A stretch of DNA of 64,000 nucleotides, taken from assembly GCA_934098295.1 (NCBI GenBank), contig CAKONV010000002.1, positions 1-64,000 on the forward strand, in the 5' to 3' direction. Positions 1 through 9,898 of this stretch are shown here, piece by piece. Numbering within the stretch: position 1 is the first letter of the stretch; every line of letters begins with the position of its first letter. Source of the DNA: an uncultured Bacilli bacterium. Its GTDB lineage: Bacteria; Bacillota_I; Bacilli_A; ML615J-28; CAG-313. The position numbers and the translations under genes are program-made. The notes under the pieces are model-generated. The model was given only the letters and a program-made list of their open reading frames with translations, was not told the origin of the DNA and did not search any database.

Positions 1-2100
1 TAATTACTTCTTCTAAATCCTTGTATGTAGGTGTCTTAGCATTCTTATCTTTTGACCAGCCAAGGAATGTATAACCGGTTCTTTCAAAGTAATTCTTACT
101 TAAAGCCTTTTTAATATCATACGTATGAAGTGAATCACTAATATAACCGGTTCCACCGTTAGCATCATACTTAATTGTATATTTATTTGCTACCCATCTT
201 GCATATAAATCAATGTTACCATAAGTACCATTTGTTATTTGGGTAATCTTATTGTTAAATGTTTCATCAGTATACCAACCAATAAATGTGTAACCAGTCT
301 TTGTTGGATTCTTTAGAATGATTGTACCCGAACCAACAACATAACTAGAAGGATTGTTATTAGTATCAGCACCATCTAAATGGTATGTAATATAATATGT
401 ATTAGCACTCCATACCGCATACAAAGTAACAACATTACCATTTTCAGTTGCTAAGTTAGATACGTTTTCCATATCCTTGTATGTAGCTGTTTTAGCATTC
501 TTATCTTTTGACCAACCAAGGAAAGTATAACCGTTTCTTATAAATGTATTTTTGTTTAAAGTTTTTGTTTGATCATATGTATGAAGAGAATCACTAATAT
601 AACCAGTTCCGCCATTAGCATCATATCTAATTGTGTAAGTATTAGCTACCCATTTTGCGTATAAGTCAATATTACCCGTAGAACCTGCTTCAATCGCGGT
701 TTTTTGATGATTGAATGTTTCATCTGTAAACCAACCAAGGAAAGTATATCCTAACTTCGTTGGATTATTTAAGATAATTGCAGAATTTGATACTACATAT
801 CTAGCAGGATTTGATGGATTATTAGTACCACCATCTAGATGATATGTAATATTGTATGTTATTATCTCCCATACAGCGTATAAAGTTATTACATCACCAT
901 TACTACTTGTAAGGTTTATAACTTTAGCTTCATCAAGATAAGTAGCCGTTTTAGCATTCTTATCTTTTGACCAGCCAAGGAAAGTATAACCATTTCTTAC
1001 AAATGTATTCTTATTTAATGCTTCTTCTTGATTATATGTATGAAGAGAATCACTAATATAACCGGTTCCACCATTAGCATCATATTTAATTGTATATTTA
1101 TTTGCTTCCCATTTTGCGTATAAGTTAATATGGCCAGTAGAACCATTTGTTATTTGGGTAATCTTATTGTTAAATGTTTCATCAGTATACCAACCAATAA
1201 ATGTGTAACCAGTCTTTGTTGGATCTTTTAATACAATTGTTGCGGTTGTAACATTATAGTGTGATGGATTTGATTGATTATTAGTACCACCATCTAAGTG
1301 ATATGTAATATTGTATGTTATTATCTCCCATACAGCATATAAAGTTATTACATCATTGTTTGTACTACTTAAATTAATTACTTCTTCTAAATCCTTGTAT
1401 GTAGGTGTCTTAGCATTCTTATCTTTTGACCAGCCAAGGAATGTATAACCGTTTCTTATAAATGTATTTTTGTTTAAAGTTTTTATTTGATCATACGTAT
1501 GAAGTGAATCACTAATATAACCGGTTCCACCATTAGCATCATATTTAATTGTATATTTATTTGCTTCCCATCTTGCGTATAAATCAATATGGCCAGTAGA
1601 ACCTGTAACAATTGTTGTTTTTTGATTATTGTAAGATTCATCTGTGTACCATCCCAAGAATGTATAGCCAGTCTTTGTTGGGTCTTTTAATACAATTGTT
1701 GATGTTGTAACATTATATTGTGATGGATTTGATGGATTATTAGTACCACCATCTAAGTGGTATGTAATATTGTATGTTATTATCTCCCATACGGCGTACA
1801 AATTAACGACGCTATCATTTTCACTTGCTAGGTTAATAACACTTTCCATATCTTTGTAAGTAGGTGTTGTTGCTGATTTTTCTTGTGACCAACCTTTAAA
1901 TGTATAACCAGTTTTTGTGAAATAGTTTTTATTTAAAGTTTTTTCAATATCATATGTATGAAGAGAATCTTCAACATAACCGCTTGTTTCACCATTGCCA
2001 TTATATTTTATCGTATATTTGTTTGCTTCCCATTTAGCATAAAGATTTACTTCGCCAACTGAACCACTTTCAATTTCATATATTCTTGTGTTAAATGTAG
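1..2100 (-). repeat. Higher-order tandem repeat of about 459 bp (153 codons)
   Basis: The landmark tcactaatat recurs at 135, 591, 1050 and 1509, with a diverged copy at 1968. The spacings are 456, 459, 459 and 459 bp. Bases 1-80 are almost identical to 1375-1454. Each unit carries one module of each type, so the pair has been amplified as a block. All unit lengths are multiples of three, so the frame is preserved. Confidence 0.88.
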
Positions 2101-5100
2101 CTTCTTTGTACCAACCCATAAATGTATAACCTAATTTAACTGGATCATTAAAAATGATTGTAGGTGAAATTATTGTATAATCTTTTGGATTGCTTGCATT
2201 ATTAGTACCACCATCTAAATAATAGTTGATATTGTAATGGTTAAGTGACCATTTAGCATAGAATTCTTTATTTCCTGTTGTACCCTTTTCAATAATTGTT
2301 ATGCTGCCACCACTATAAATGCTATCTTTAAACCAACCCATAAATGTATAGCCTAATTTTGTAGCTTCATATAGTATTATGGTATCTTCTACTGTGTAAC
2401 TTGTAACATTTTGGATTGAATTTGTTCCACCATCTAAATAGTAGGTAATTGTATAAACAATTATTTCCCATTTTGCGTAAACCGTTACTTCACCAACACT
2501 GCCTAGTGGAATTTCGAAGATTTGTTCTTCAAAGCCACTATCTTTAAACCAACCTTTAAATGTATAACCTAATTTTGTAGGGGCTTCAAAAATAACATTA
2601 GTATTTACATTATATGATTGTGGATTGCTTGCACTATTAGTACCACCATCTAAAACATAATTAATCTTATATGTTATTATTTTCCAAATTGCTTTAAAAG
2701 TGATGTTTTTATCAACAATTGTTGTTGGAACGGATGGACTCCATCCCATAAATTCATAACCTAAACGTGTAGGATTAGTAGGTAAATTTATGATTGTGCC
2801 AAAATTATCAGTAATTTCTTTTATCGCTAATCCATCTTCAAATTTACCACCATTAGCATCAAATGTATATGTATAAGCATTAATTTCCCATTTTGCGTAA
2901 ACACTTATATCACCGGTTGAACCTTTAATAATTTCCGTTATGCTGTTTGTGTATGTTTCATCTAAATACCAACCTTTAAATGTATATCCAGTTTTTGATG
3001 GATCCTTTAAAACGATTGTTTCGGTATTTACATTATAAACACTTGGGTTAGCTGAATTATTTTTGCCACCAGATAAATAGTAAGTAATTTTATAAGTTAT
3101 TATTTGCCATACAGCATAAAGAGTAACAACATCATTTGGAGTAGTAGATAAATTACTAACAACTTCCATATCACTATATGTTTTGTTTGTAGCCGTTTTT
3201 GATGTAGACCAACCAAGGAATAAATATCCAGGGCGAACAAAATTATTTGCATTTAGAGCTTTAGCTATATCGAAAGTGTGAATTGAATCCTCAACACTAC
3301 CACTTAAAGCACCATTACCATCATATTTAACGGTATACATATTAGCATTCCATTTGGCATAAATAGTAATATTACCAACAGTTCCTTTGCTAATACCAGT
3401 AATTTCATTATTTCCATCTTCATCTAAATACCATCCACCGAAAGCATATCCAGCTTTAGTAGGTTCTTTAAAGATTACTTCATCTAAAACAGTATATGTA
3501 AGTGGATTATTTTTGTTATTAACACCACCATATAAAACATAATTTATTGTGTAAGAATCTATTTGCCATACCGCATAGTATGTAACATTATCAGCAGGGA
3601 AAGTTGTTGGAACTGATGGGCTCCATCCCATAAATGTGTAACCATATCTAGTTGGATTTTCTGGTTTTATAATTTGGGTATCGTAATCTTCTAATAATTC
3701 AATTCTATCGCTGTTATCAATAAATTTACCACCATTAGCATCAAATATTAGTTTGTATTGATTAATTTTCCATGCTGCATAGAATACTTTATCACCAATG
3801 CTACCCGCCTCAATTGTGTCACAACTATTTGATAAGCCACTATCTGAGAACCATCCCATGAATGTATAACCAACTCGCGTTGGATTTGATAAAACTATTG
3901 TTGCATTTTCAATTGTATATGTTTCTGGGTTATTGCTATTATTTACCGCAACGTGATTTAATTTTCCATCATTAATTAGATTGTAAGTTATTTTATAAGT
4001 AATTGGACTCCAAATTGCAGTACAAATCATATCATATGCTGGCATTCTTGCAGGAATAACTGGATTCCAACCAACAAAATTATAACCAGCTTTAAATGGA
4101 TTAGAAGGTGGAATTATTATCGCATCATAATCTAAGGTAATTGATTCAATTGTTGTTCCGCCCACTGTATTAAAACTAATTGTATATTGATTTACTTGCC
4201 ATTGAGCTTTGAAGACAGCATTTTCAGCAGGAATTCTTGAAGGAATTTCTTTGTCCCAACCAATAAATGTATAACCAACTCGCGTTGGATTTTCAGGAGC
4301 TTCAAATTCTTCATTGAATAAACCAGTTTTTCTCCATATTGTTGAATTACCACTAAACTTACCACCATTAGCGTCAAATGTTATCGTATAAGTATTTATT
4401 TGCCATTTTGCGTAAAGAGTAAATTTATTATATACAGGTGTTGAAAAATCATATTTGTTTATGCAGCTACTTTCCGTGTACCAACCCAAGAATGTATAAC
4501 CAGCCTCAATTGGTTCTACCGGAATTTCTACAGTTTCGCCACGCGTAACTGCTTGTGATGAAGGAGCAACACCATGGCCATTAGCATTGAATGTTACCGT
4601 ATAAGCATGCATTTTCCATTTTGCGTATAATGTGAATCCATGGGTAACAAGAGTGTTAAAGTCATAAACTTGTGTACATTCTTCATCAGTATACCAACCA
4701 CTAAATGCCCATTCTTCATTTTCTGGTTCCACAGGTGTTTGAACTCGTGAACCATATTCTACTATTTGCGGTGTAGGAACTGTTCCTGGTAAAGGTGTTA
4801 TTCCTCTCGTATCAAATTTAATCTCATAAGTATTAACATGCCATTTTGCATATATCATTATATTTTCAATGACTGGACTATTAAAATCATATAGTTTAGT
4901 TAAGCCTTGATCAGCATACCAATTATCAAATGTGTAACCAACTTCGGTAGGAGTATTAGGTCTAGTAGCAAAGGATCCATGCTCAACAACTTGGGTTCTT
5001 GGGGTTTCACCATGCCCATTCATAATAAACATAACAGTATATTTGTTAATTGTCCATTTTGCATAGAAAGTTAAATTACCAGTAGTACCCTTAATAACCT

Positions 5101-6880
5101 CAGTTACAACATCACCGCTAAAGTTTTCATTATCGTACCATCCTAAGAAAGTATAGCCATACTTTGTTGGATCATTTAGTTTAAAAGTTTCAGTTTCAAC
5201 AGTGTATTTTTTAACATCATTTCCACTTAAAGTGCCATCATATGTCTCATAAGTAATATCATAAATAATTATATCCCATTGAGCTGTAAATGTCATATCT
5301 TTATCAGGCATACGAGCAGGAATTGCTTGATCCCATCCTTTAAATGTATAGCCTTTACGAGTAGGATTTTCTGGAGCAATTATTCTTGTGTTATAATTTT
5401 GCGTAATCGTTGTAAATATTTCGCCATTAGAAATAAATGTTAAAGTATATTGTCTAATTGTCCATTTTGCATATAAAGTAAAATTATTTGTTACTGGCAT
5501 ATCAAAATTATATTCATTTTGACAAGCCTCATCAATAAACCAACCACCAAATGTGAATCCTGAACTAACTAAATCTTTAGGTTTATCTACGCGTTTGTTG
5601 TATTCAATAATCTGATCTTCAACTTTTTCACCACGACCATTATTTTCAAAATGAACCGTATATTTATTTATTTCCCATTTTGCGTAAAGGGTGAAGTCTT
5701 CCGTAACTAATGTATCAAAATCATAGGCATTGATACAAGCTTTTTCCTTATACCAACCAATAAATGTATAACCAACTGTAACCATATTTTCAGGTTCTTT
5801 AACTTTATTCAAGTATTCAATATATTGAGCCTCTGGAGTTCTACCATGACCATTGTTATCAAAGTTAACTGTGTAAGTAATAATATTCCATTTAGCATAG
5901 AACTCTTTATCGCCAGTATTTCCTTTCAAAATACTATCATATTTAGAACCAGTAAATAGTTCATCCATATACCAACCATCAAATGTATAACCAGTACATG
6001 TTGGAATTGGTAAAATAATATCCTCAGTTTCAATCGTATATGTAGTGACATATTCTCCATTAATAATACCGCCGTTTAAATGATATGTTATTGTATAAGT
6101 AATAATATCCCAAACAGCATCAAATCTCATATTATTAGCTGGCATATTTGTTGGAACTTCTTTATCCCAGCCTAAGAATTTATAACCATTTTTGATTGGA
6201 TCTTCAAATTTTTCGATAAGACTACCAAAGTCTTGCGTTATACTTAGGAATAACACGTCATCACTATAGAACTCTAAGGTGTATTTATTAATTTCCCATT
6301 TTGCGTAAAGAATTATATCGCTTGTTACTGGTGTATTAAAGTCATATTCATTTTCACAAGTACTTTCTTTGTACCATCCAATAAATGTGTACCCAACTTC
6401 TTCTAAAGGTGTAGGAATGCTAGCTAAACTCAAGTATTCCACAATTTGAGTGGCTGGAGTTATACCATGACCATTGTTATCGAAACGTACATTATATTTA
6501 TTAATGTCCCATCTTGCGTAAAGAGTTATATCGCTTGTTACTGGTGTATTAAAGTCATATTCATTTATACATGCACTTTCTTTATACCAACCTACAAATG
6601 TATAACCAACTTCCGTTAATTTTTCTGGGCAAATCGCAACATCTTGATATTTTACATATTGTGAAGGTACCGCTAAGCCATGACCATTATTATCAAATTT
6701 AACTTCATAACTATTAATGTCCCATCTAACATAGAAATTAATATCTGCAGTTATTGGGTTTTCAAAGTTAAAGCCATTTTCTAGTGTTTTATCTATATAC
6801 CAACCAGCAAATCTATATCCTTCTTGAGAAATATTATATGGGGTAGTAGTTGTATTATATTCAACATCATCAGTATGAAC
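1..6880 (-). repeat. Array of 32 InlB-type modules within the giant gene
   Basis: I counted 32 occurrences of the codon block for (Y/W)xFxGW, the first near 6800 and the last near 57 on the minus strand, spaced roughly 190-240 bp. Modules alternate between two types. One has a YHLDGG-like opening and the other a YDANGG-like opening. Both close with LYAxW. The array continues beyond the left edge. Confidence 0.9.
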
Positions 6881-7750
6881 TAACACATCTCCATTATAAT
6901 AATTAACAGTTGCATAACATATAATTTCTACCGTACCACTTGTTATTTCATAGTTATCTAAATCATCTGGTATAAATGTATATTCATATTCGTAAGTTCC
7001 TACTTCTAATTTTTCTTTTCCTGTGTATTTAAAAGTACCACTAGTTTCGTAACTTCCACTGTACTCAATATTATTAGTAATCATACTTGTTGTAAAATAA
7101 CCATTTTTACCAGTTTGATTATACACAACTTTAATCATGTCTTTAATTTTTGGCACAGCTTTAAAAATGTTAAATTCATATACTAAATCATCAACAGTAT
7201 TATCATCCCATTGGTAATTATTTTTATCTATTAAAGAAACAATAACTTCTTGAGTTCCAGCATTAACTCTTATATCATTAGAAACGCTGTACAAATCGTT
7301 AGTTTCAATTTTATATTGTTGTTCTTTACCATTGTATACATATATTGTATCATCTTTTTTAGGTTTATTAACAACGGCAGGATTAATTGTAAAAGTTATT
7401 TCTACATATTCTTTTTCATTTCTAGCAAGTGCTATTTTTATAATATATGTTCCTGCATTGATTGGTAATCCTGGCTCTTTAGAATATTCTTCTTCCGTAT
7501 CTAGACGATAATATATTTTAAAAGCAGCATCTTCATTGATGTTTGATAATGCGTCAGATTGTGGACATTGAGCTTTACCATTATATCCAGTGCTTTTACC
7601 ATTTAATTCATGTTCTATATATGTAAATGGATCATATGTCGGTTTAAACGTTGTTTGATTGCTAATTATCCAAGCTCCAAAACCAACAATAAGGCTTGTT
7701 GTAAGGATTCCACAAACAACGATTATTAGATATTTTATAAATCTCTTCAT
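1..7750 (-). CDS. Giant InlB-type repeat surface protein (3' end outside window)
   Basis: One open frame runs without a stop from an ATG at 7750 (preceded by a GAGGT ribosome site) to the window edge, giving at least 2,583 residues. The N-terminus has a short basic stretch, a hydrophobic segment and the motif VGFGAWIIS, matching the signal segments of the four small exported proteins of this locus. After about 250 residues of linker and Ig-like sequence come 32 InlB B-type (Listeria-Bacteroides, Flg_new) modules. Each is roughly 60-78 residues and has a GYTFxGW core and a closing LYAxW. Modules nearest the edge are nearly identical, those near the N-terminus divergent. Such repeats form stalk-like surface structures in other bacteria. 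The anchor, expected at the C-terminus, is not visible. It lies 34 bp downstream of a small exported protein gene and is probably co-transcribed with it. Function as adhesin or matrix component is inference. Confidence 0.9.
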   Translation of the reverse strand, partial: MKRFIKYLIIVVCGILTTSLIVGFGAWIISNQTTFKPTYDPFTYIEHELNGKSTGYNGKAQCPQSDALSNINEDAAFKIYYRLDTEEEYSKEPGLPINAGTYIIKIALARNEKEYVEITFTINPAVVNKPKKDDTIYVYNGKEQQYKIETNDLYSVSNDIRVNAGTQEVIVSLIDKNNYQWDDNTVDDLVYEFNIFKAVPKIKDMIKVVYNQTGKNGYFTTSMITNNIEYSGSYETSGTFKYTGKEKLEVGTYEYEYTFIPDDLDNYEITSGTVEIICYATVNYYNGDVLVHTDDVEYNTTTTPYNISQEGYRFAGWYIDKTLENGFNFENPITADINFYVRWDINSYEVKFDNNGHGLAVPSQYVKYQDVAICPEKLTEVGYTFVGWYKESACINEYDFNTPVTSDITLYARWDINKYNVRFDNNGHGITPATQIVEYLSLASIPTPLEEVGYTFIGWYKESTCENEYDFNTPVTSDIILYAKWEINKYTLEFYSDDVLFLSITQDFGSLIEKFEDPIKNGYKFLGWDKEVPTNMPANNMRFDAVWDIITYTITYHLNGGIINGEYVTTYTIETEDIILPIPTCTGYTFDGWYMDELFTGSKYDSILKGNTGDKEFYAKWNIITYTVNFDNNGHGRTPEAQYIEYLNKVKEPENMVTVGYTFIGWYKEKACINAYDFDTLVTEDFTLYAKWEINKYTVHFENNGRGEKVEDQIIEYNKRVDKPKDLVSSGFTFGGWFIDEACQNEYNFDMPVTNNFTLYAKWTIRQYTLTFISNGEIFTTITQNYNTRIIAPENPTRKGYTFKGWDQAIPARMPDKDMTFTAQWDIIIYDITYETYDGTLSGNDVKKYTVETETFKLNDPTKYGYTFLGWYDNENFSGDVVTEVIKGTTGNLTFYAKWTINKYTVMFIMNGHGETPRTQVVEHGSFATRPNTPTEVGYTFDNWYADQGLTKLYDFNSPVIENIMIYAKWHVNTYEIKFDTRGITPLPGTVPTPQIVEYGSRVQTPVEPENEEWAFSGWYTDEECTQVYDFNTLVTHGFTLYAKWKMHAYTVTFNANGHGVAPSSQAVTRGETVEIPVEPIEAGYTFLGWYTESSCINKYDFSTPVYNKFTLYAKWQINTYTITFDANGGKFSGNSTIWRKTGLFNEEFEAPENPTRVGYTFIGWDKEIPSRIPAENAVFKAQWQVNQYTISFNTVGGTTIESITLDYDAIIIPPSNPFKAGYNFVGWNPVIPARMPAYDMICTAIWSPITYKITYNLINDGKLNHVAVNNSNNPETYTIENATIVLSNPTRVGYTFMGWFSDSGLSNSCDTIEAGSIGDKVFYAAWKINQYKLIFDANGGKFIDNSDRIELLEDYDTQIIKPENPTRYGYTFMGWSPSVPTTFPADNVTYYAVWQIDSYTINYVLYGGVNNKNNPLTYTVLDEVIFKEPTKAGYAFGGWYLDEDGNNEITGISKGTVGNITIYAKWNANMYTVKYDGNGALSGSVEDSIHTFDIAKALNANNFVRPGYLFLGWSTSKTATNKTYSDMEVVSNLSTTPNDVVTLYAVWQIITYKITYYLSGGKNNSANPSVYNVNTETIVLKDPSKTGYTFKGWYLDETYTNSITEIIKGSTGDISVYAKWEINAYTYTFDANGGKFEDGLAIKEITDNFGTIINLPTNPTRLGYEFMGWSPSVPTTIVDKNITFKAIWKIITYKINYVLDGGTNSASNPQSYNVNTNVIFEAPTKLGYTFKGWFKDSGFEEQIFEIPLGSVGEVTVYAKWEIIVYTITYYLDGGTNSIQNVTSYTVEDTIILYEATKLGYTFMGWFKDSIYSGGSITIIEKGTTGNKEFYAKWSLNHYNINYYLDGGTNNASNPKDYTIISPTIIFNDPVKLGYTFMGWYKEATFNTRIYEIESGSVGEVNLYAKWEANKYTIKYNGNGETSGYVEDSLHTYDIEKTLNKNYFTKTGYTFKGWSQEKSATTPTYKDMESVINLASENDSVVNLYAVWEIITYNITYHLDGGTNNPSNPSQYNVTTSTIVLKDPTKTGYTFLGWYTDESYNNQKTTIVTGSTGHIDLYARWEANKYTIKYDANGGTGYISDSLHTYDQIKTLNKNTFIRNGYTFLGWSKDKNAKTPTYKDLEEVINLSSTNNDVITLYAVWEIITYNITYHLDGGTNNQSNPSHYNVTTATIVLKDPTKTGYTFIGWYTDETFNNKITQITNGSTGHINLYAKWEANKYTIKYDANGGTGYISDSLHTYNQEEALNKNTFVRNGYTFLGWSKDKNAKTATYLDEAKVINLTSSNGDVITLYAVWEIITYNITYHLDGGTNNPSNPARYVVSNSAIILNNPTKLGYTFLGWFTDETFNHQKTAIEAGSTGNIDLYAKWVANTYTIRYDANGGTGYISDSLHTYDQTKTLNKNTFIRNGYTFLGWSKDKNAKTATYKDMENVSNLATENGNVVTLYAVWSANTYYITYHLDGADTNNNPSSYVVGSGTIILKNPTKTGYTFIGWYTDETFNNKITQITNGTYGNIDLYARWVANKYTIKYDANGGTGYISDSLHTYDIKKALSKNYFERTGYTFLGWSKDKNAKTPTYKDLEEVI

Positions 7751-7784
7751 AATCATTACCTCTTAATAAGAATTTGATATATAA

Positions 7785-8405
7785 CTAATTACTTAATTTC
7801 GCATTAACTGTGAATGTAATACCATCATTAATAAAAGCTTCATAAATAGTTGTTCTAAAATAGCTATTTGAAAGAACTGTAAAAGTATAAACTACATAAA
7901 ACTGATACTTACCAGTTCTTGAACTAAGATTATCAAATTCTATTTTTAAAGGATTTTCATCATTAGCATCAATTTTTTTCTCATCATGGTAGGCTTTTAC
8001 ACTTAATGATACATTACTTTTATCATTAAAGATATCATATTTAGTTTTTACATAACTTGCATACTTTAAATTAATGTCGACACTAATTTTATCATCATTA
8101 AATTTGCTACGACATTTATCAAAGTCAATTTCAAAGTAAACAATAATTTCACCGGAATTTACAACAGAAGTACTATCATCATTTAAAAAACCAGTGTTGT
8201 AATATTTGAATCCTTTTATACCATTAGTAGCCTTAGTTTCATCAAAATAAAAATAATCACTACTGTTAATGGTGTCCTCACTGTCAATACTAATTGTCTT
8301 TTTAAAGATTCTATTATCTTTAATTATCCAACCAGCAAAGCCAATAGTGAATAAAAAAGTAGTAACAAAAATAGTTAATAAACATAATTTAGTCCATTTT
8401 TTCAT
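7785..8405 (-). CDS. Small exported protein D, TasA/camelysin-like signal segment
   Basis: This 206-residue protein is not assigned to a named family. It starts with a basic stretch and a long hydrophobic segment ending in TIGFAGWIIKD, the same G-x-A-x-W arrangement as proteins A-C upstream and the giant protein downstream. TISID follows about ten residues later, resembling the G-x-L-x-L strand that follows the signal in TasA-type proteins. The rest is beta-rich with no cysteines. Unlike proteins A-C it lacks the WGxxFxxxNP motif. It has its own promoter at 8458-8486 and sits 34 bp before the giant gene. The likely role is an exported minor subunit, adaptor or partner of the giant protein; this rests on context. 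Confidence 0.7.
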   Translation of the reverse strand: MKKWTKLCLLTIFVTTFLFTIGFAGWIIKDNRIFKKTISIDSEDTINSSDYFYFDETKATNGIKGFKYYNTGFLNDDSTSVVNSGEIIVYFEIDFDKCRSKFNDDKISVDINLKYASYVKTKYDIFNDKSNVSLSVKAYHDEKKIDANDENPLKIEFDNLSSRTGKYQFYVVYTFTVLSNSYFRTTIYEAFINDGITFTVNAKLSN

Positions 8406-8457
8406 ATTAATTTACCTCAATTTCAAATATTTTTATAGTACTCCATTTTATATACTT

Positions 8458-8486
8458 ATTTTACCACAATTATCCTAAAAATGCAA
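8458..8486 (-). promoter_or_regulatory. Promoter for protein D and giant repeat protein
   Basis: On the minus strand TTGCAT (8481-8486) and TAAAAT (8458-8463) are separated by exactly 17 bp, with TGG directly before the -10. The layout nearly copies the promoter at 21004-21032, suggesting the two transcripts are co-expressed. Confidence 0.6.
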
Positions 8487-8559
8487 TAATTAAATCCTTA
8501 TACATTGTATCAAAATTTAACTTATTTATAATTTAAAATTTAAAACCTTCATCTAAACT

Positions 8560-8602
8560 TTAAAAAAGACATATCAAGAGTTTTTTAACTCTTAATATGC
8601 CC
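8560..8602 (-). terminator. Terminator of the ten-gene surface operon
   Basis: The arms gacatatcaagagt and actcttaatatgccc pair in a long stem with a short loop. On the minus strand the stem is followed by a T-run at 8560-8566. It lies just past the lipoprotein stop codon and separates the ten-gene operon from the next transcript. Confidence 0.8.
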
Positions 8603-8626
8603 TTTTTTATTACTTACTAAAAGATA

Positions 8627-9898
8627 TTATTTATCTCGCCAACGAGCGACTAAAGTTATATTGTTTGGTAAACTCCATATTCCATCAAGTACAATAATAT
8701 TATCATTGTATACCCAACCAACAAATTCTTTGCCTTCACATGTTGGAACTGGTAATGTAACATAACTGCCATAAGTAACTTCCATTGTCGTTGTGGTAAC
8801 AGTACCGCCATTAGCATCGAAGGTTACTTGGTACTTATTAGGTTCCCATTGAGCATATAATGTTAAATCACCAAAAACAGGAGTTAATTCTGTGAACATA
8901 CCTGTAGTAGGAGTAATTGTTGGTGATGAGCTCCAACCAATAAACGTATAACCGGGACGGTTTAAGGTAGGGAAATCTTTAAAATAACTACCTTTGCTAA
9001 TTGATGTATAAGTACTTTGTCCTTTAACAAAGGATGCATCACTACAGTTTCTATCAAAAGTAATAGTATAAGTAACTAAACTTTCATAGAAATCTATTAT
9101 CGCAACCCAACCCATGGCTTCTTTTCTATAAATAACTTTATTTAGAGTATCCATGTAATAATCACCAATGTGGGTTTGTTCCTCTAAGTCCTTTTTTTCT
9201 GTAGGTTTACATTCACCTTGGAACCAGCCGCTTGGACGTGAAAATTTAAGTTCTTCAATATTTCCATCTGAATAAGTAATAGTTAAAATATAATAACCAT
9301 TAACTTCAGAAGGAACAATGCTTTCAATACCAATTCCTTTAGCACCAGCTGGAATTTTAAAAGAAACTTTTGAACCATCAGTATAATATAAAGTTACGGA
9401 AACTGATCCATCATCATTTATATCAAATGTAGATTTATCTTTATCTAATCCTAATCCCGTTTCACCACGAGGAATTTCAATTGCTTCTGATTCCGTACCA
9501 TCTGAATAAACCATATACATGTAATATGCACCGGTTACTTGATCATGTTCACTACGAATGTTAACAATTTTAAGTCCATCCGGAATATCAAATACTAAAT
9601 CATTAGATTCATCAGTATAAGATATTGTTATAATCGTTTTATTTTCATCGGCTTTTCTTTCAGCTTTTACATCTTTGATACCAACGCCATCTTTACCATC
9701 AACTCCGCTTGGAATTTTAAAAGGGCTAGATTGATTACCATCATCATAAGTTAAAACTATTGCGTATTCGCCTGTTTCTAATTGTACAATATTAACATCT
9801 TTAACACCTATTACTTGTTCTTCTTCAAAAAATGAACAACTAGTAAGCATAACTGATGAGAATAACATTAGAAGAAAAGCTATAAATATTTTTTTCAT
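8627..9898 (-). CDS. Lipoprotein with DG-rich repeats and two InlB-type modules
   Basis: This is a 423-residue protein with a lipoprotein signal (lipobox LTSC, Cys21), so it should be lipid-anchored outside the membrane. Residues about 30-235 hold four repeats of roughly 60 residues. Each has a beta-strand pair around YxDG and then IPxGxxGxGI, ending in V-x-x-V, a repeat style seen in surface proteins of gut Firmicutes. The last 130 residues carry two InlB-type modules (GYTFIGW and KEFVGW), matching the repeats of the giant protein. It is the last gene of the ten-gene operon; its ATG overlaps the stop of the gene before it. It may act as a membrane-proximal receptor or anchor for the repeat protein. 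The ligand is unknown. Confidence 0.8.
   Translation of the reverse strand: MKKIFIAFLLMLFSSVMLTSCSFFEEEQVIGVKDVNIVQLETGEYAIVLTYDDGNQSSPFKIPSGVDGKDGVGIKDVKAERKADENKTIITISYTDESNDLVFDIPDGLKIVNIRSEHDQVTGAYYMYMVYSDGTESEAIEIPRGETGLGLDKDKSTFDINDDGSVSVTLYYTDGSKVSFKIPAGAKGIGIESIVPSEVNGYYILTITYSDGNIEELKFSRPSGWFQGECKPTEKKDLEEQTHIGDYYMDTLNKVIYRKEAMGWVAIIDFYESLVTYTITFDRNCSDASFVKGQSTYTSISKGSYFKDFPTLNRPGYTFIGWSSSPTITPTTGMFTELTPVFGDLTLYAQWEPNKYQVTFDANGGTVTTTTMEVTYGSYVTLPVPTCEGKEFVGWVYNDNIIVLDGIWSLPNNITLVARWRDK

Noticed and set aside
1..2100. Regular repeats considered as a CRISPR array or intergenic satellite
   Set aside because: Units are 456-459 bp, in frame, and encode InlB-type modules; there are no short repeats with unique spacers.
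7250..7468. Plus-strand 72-residue ORF
   Set aside because: Lies antisense within the giant protein's N-terminal part, has low-complexity composition and no ribosome site.
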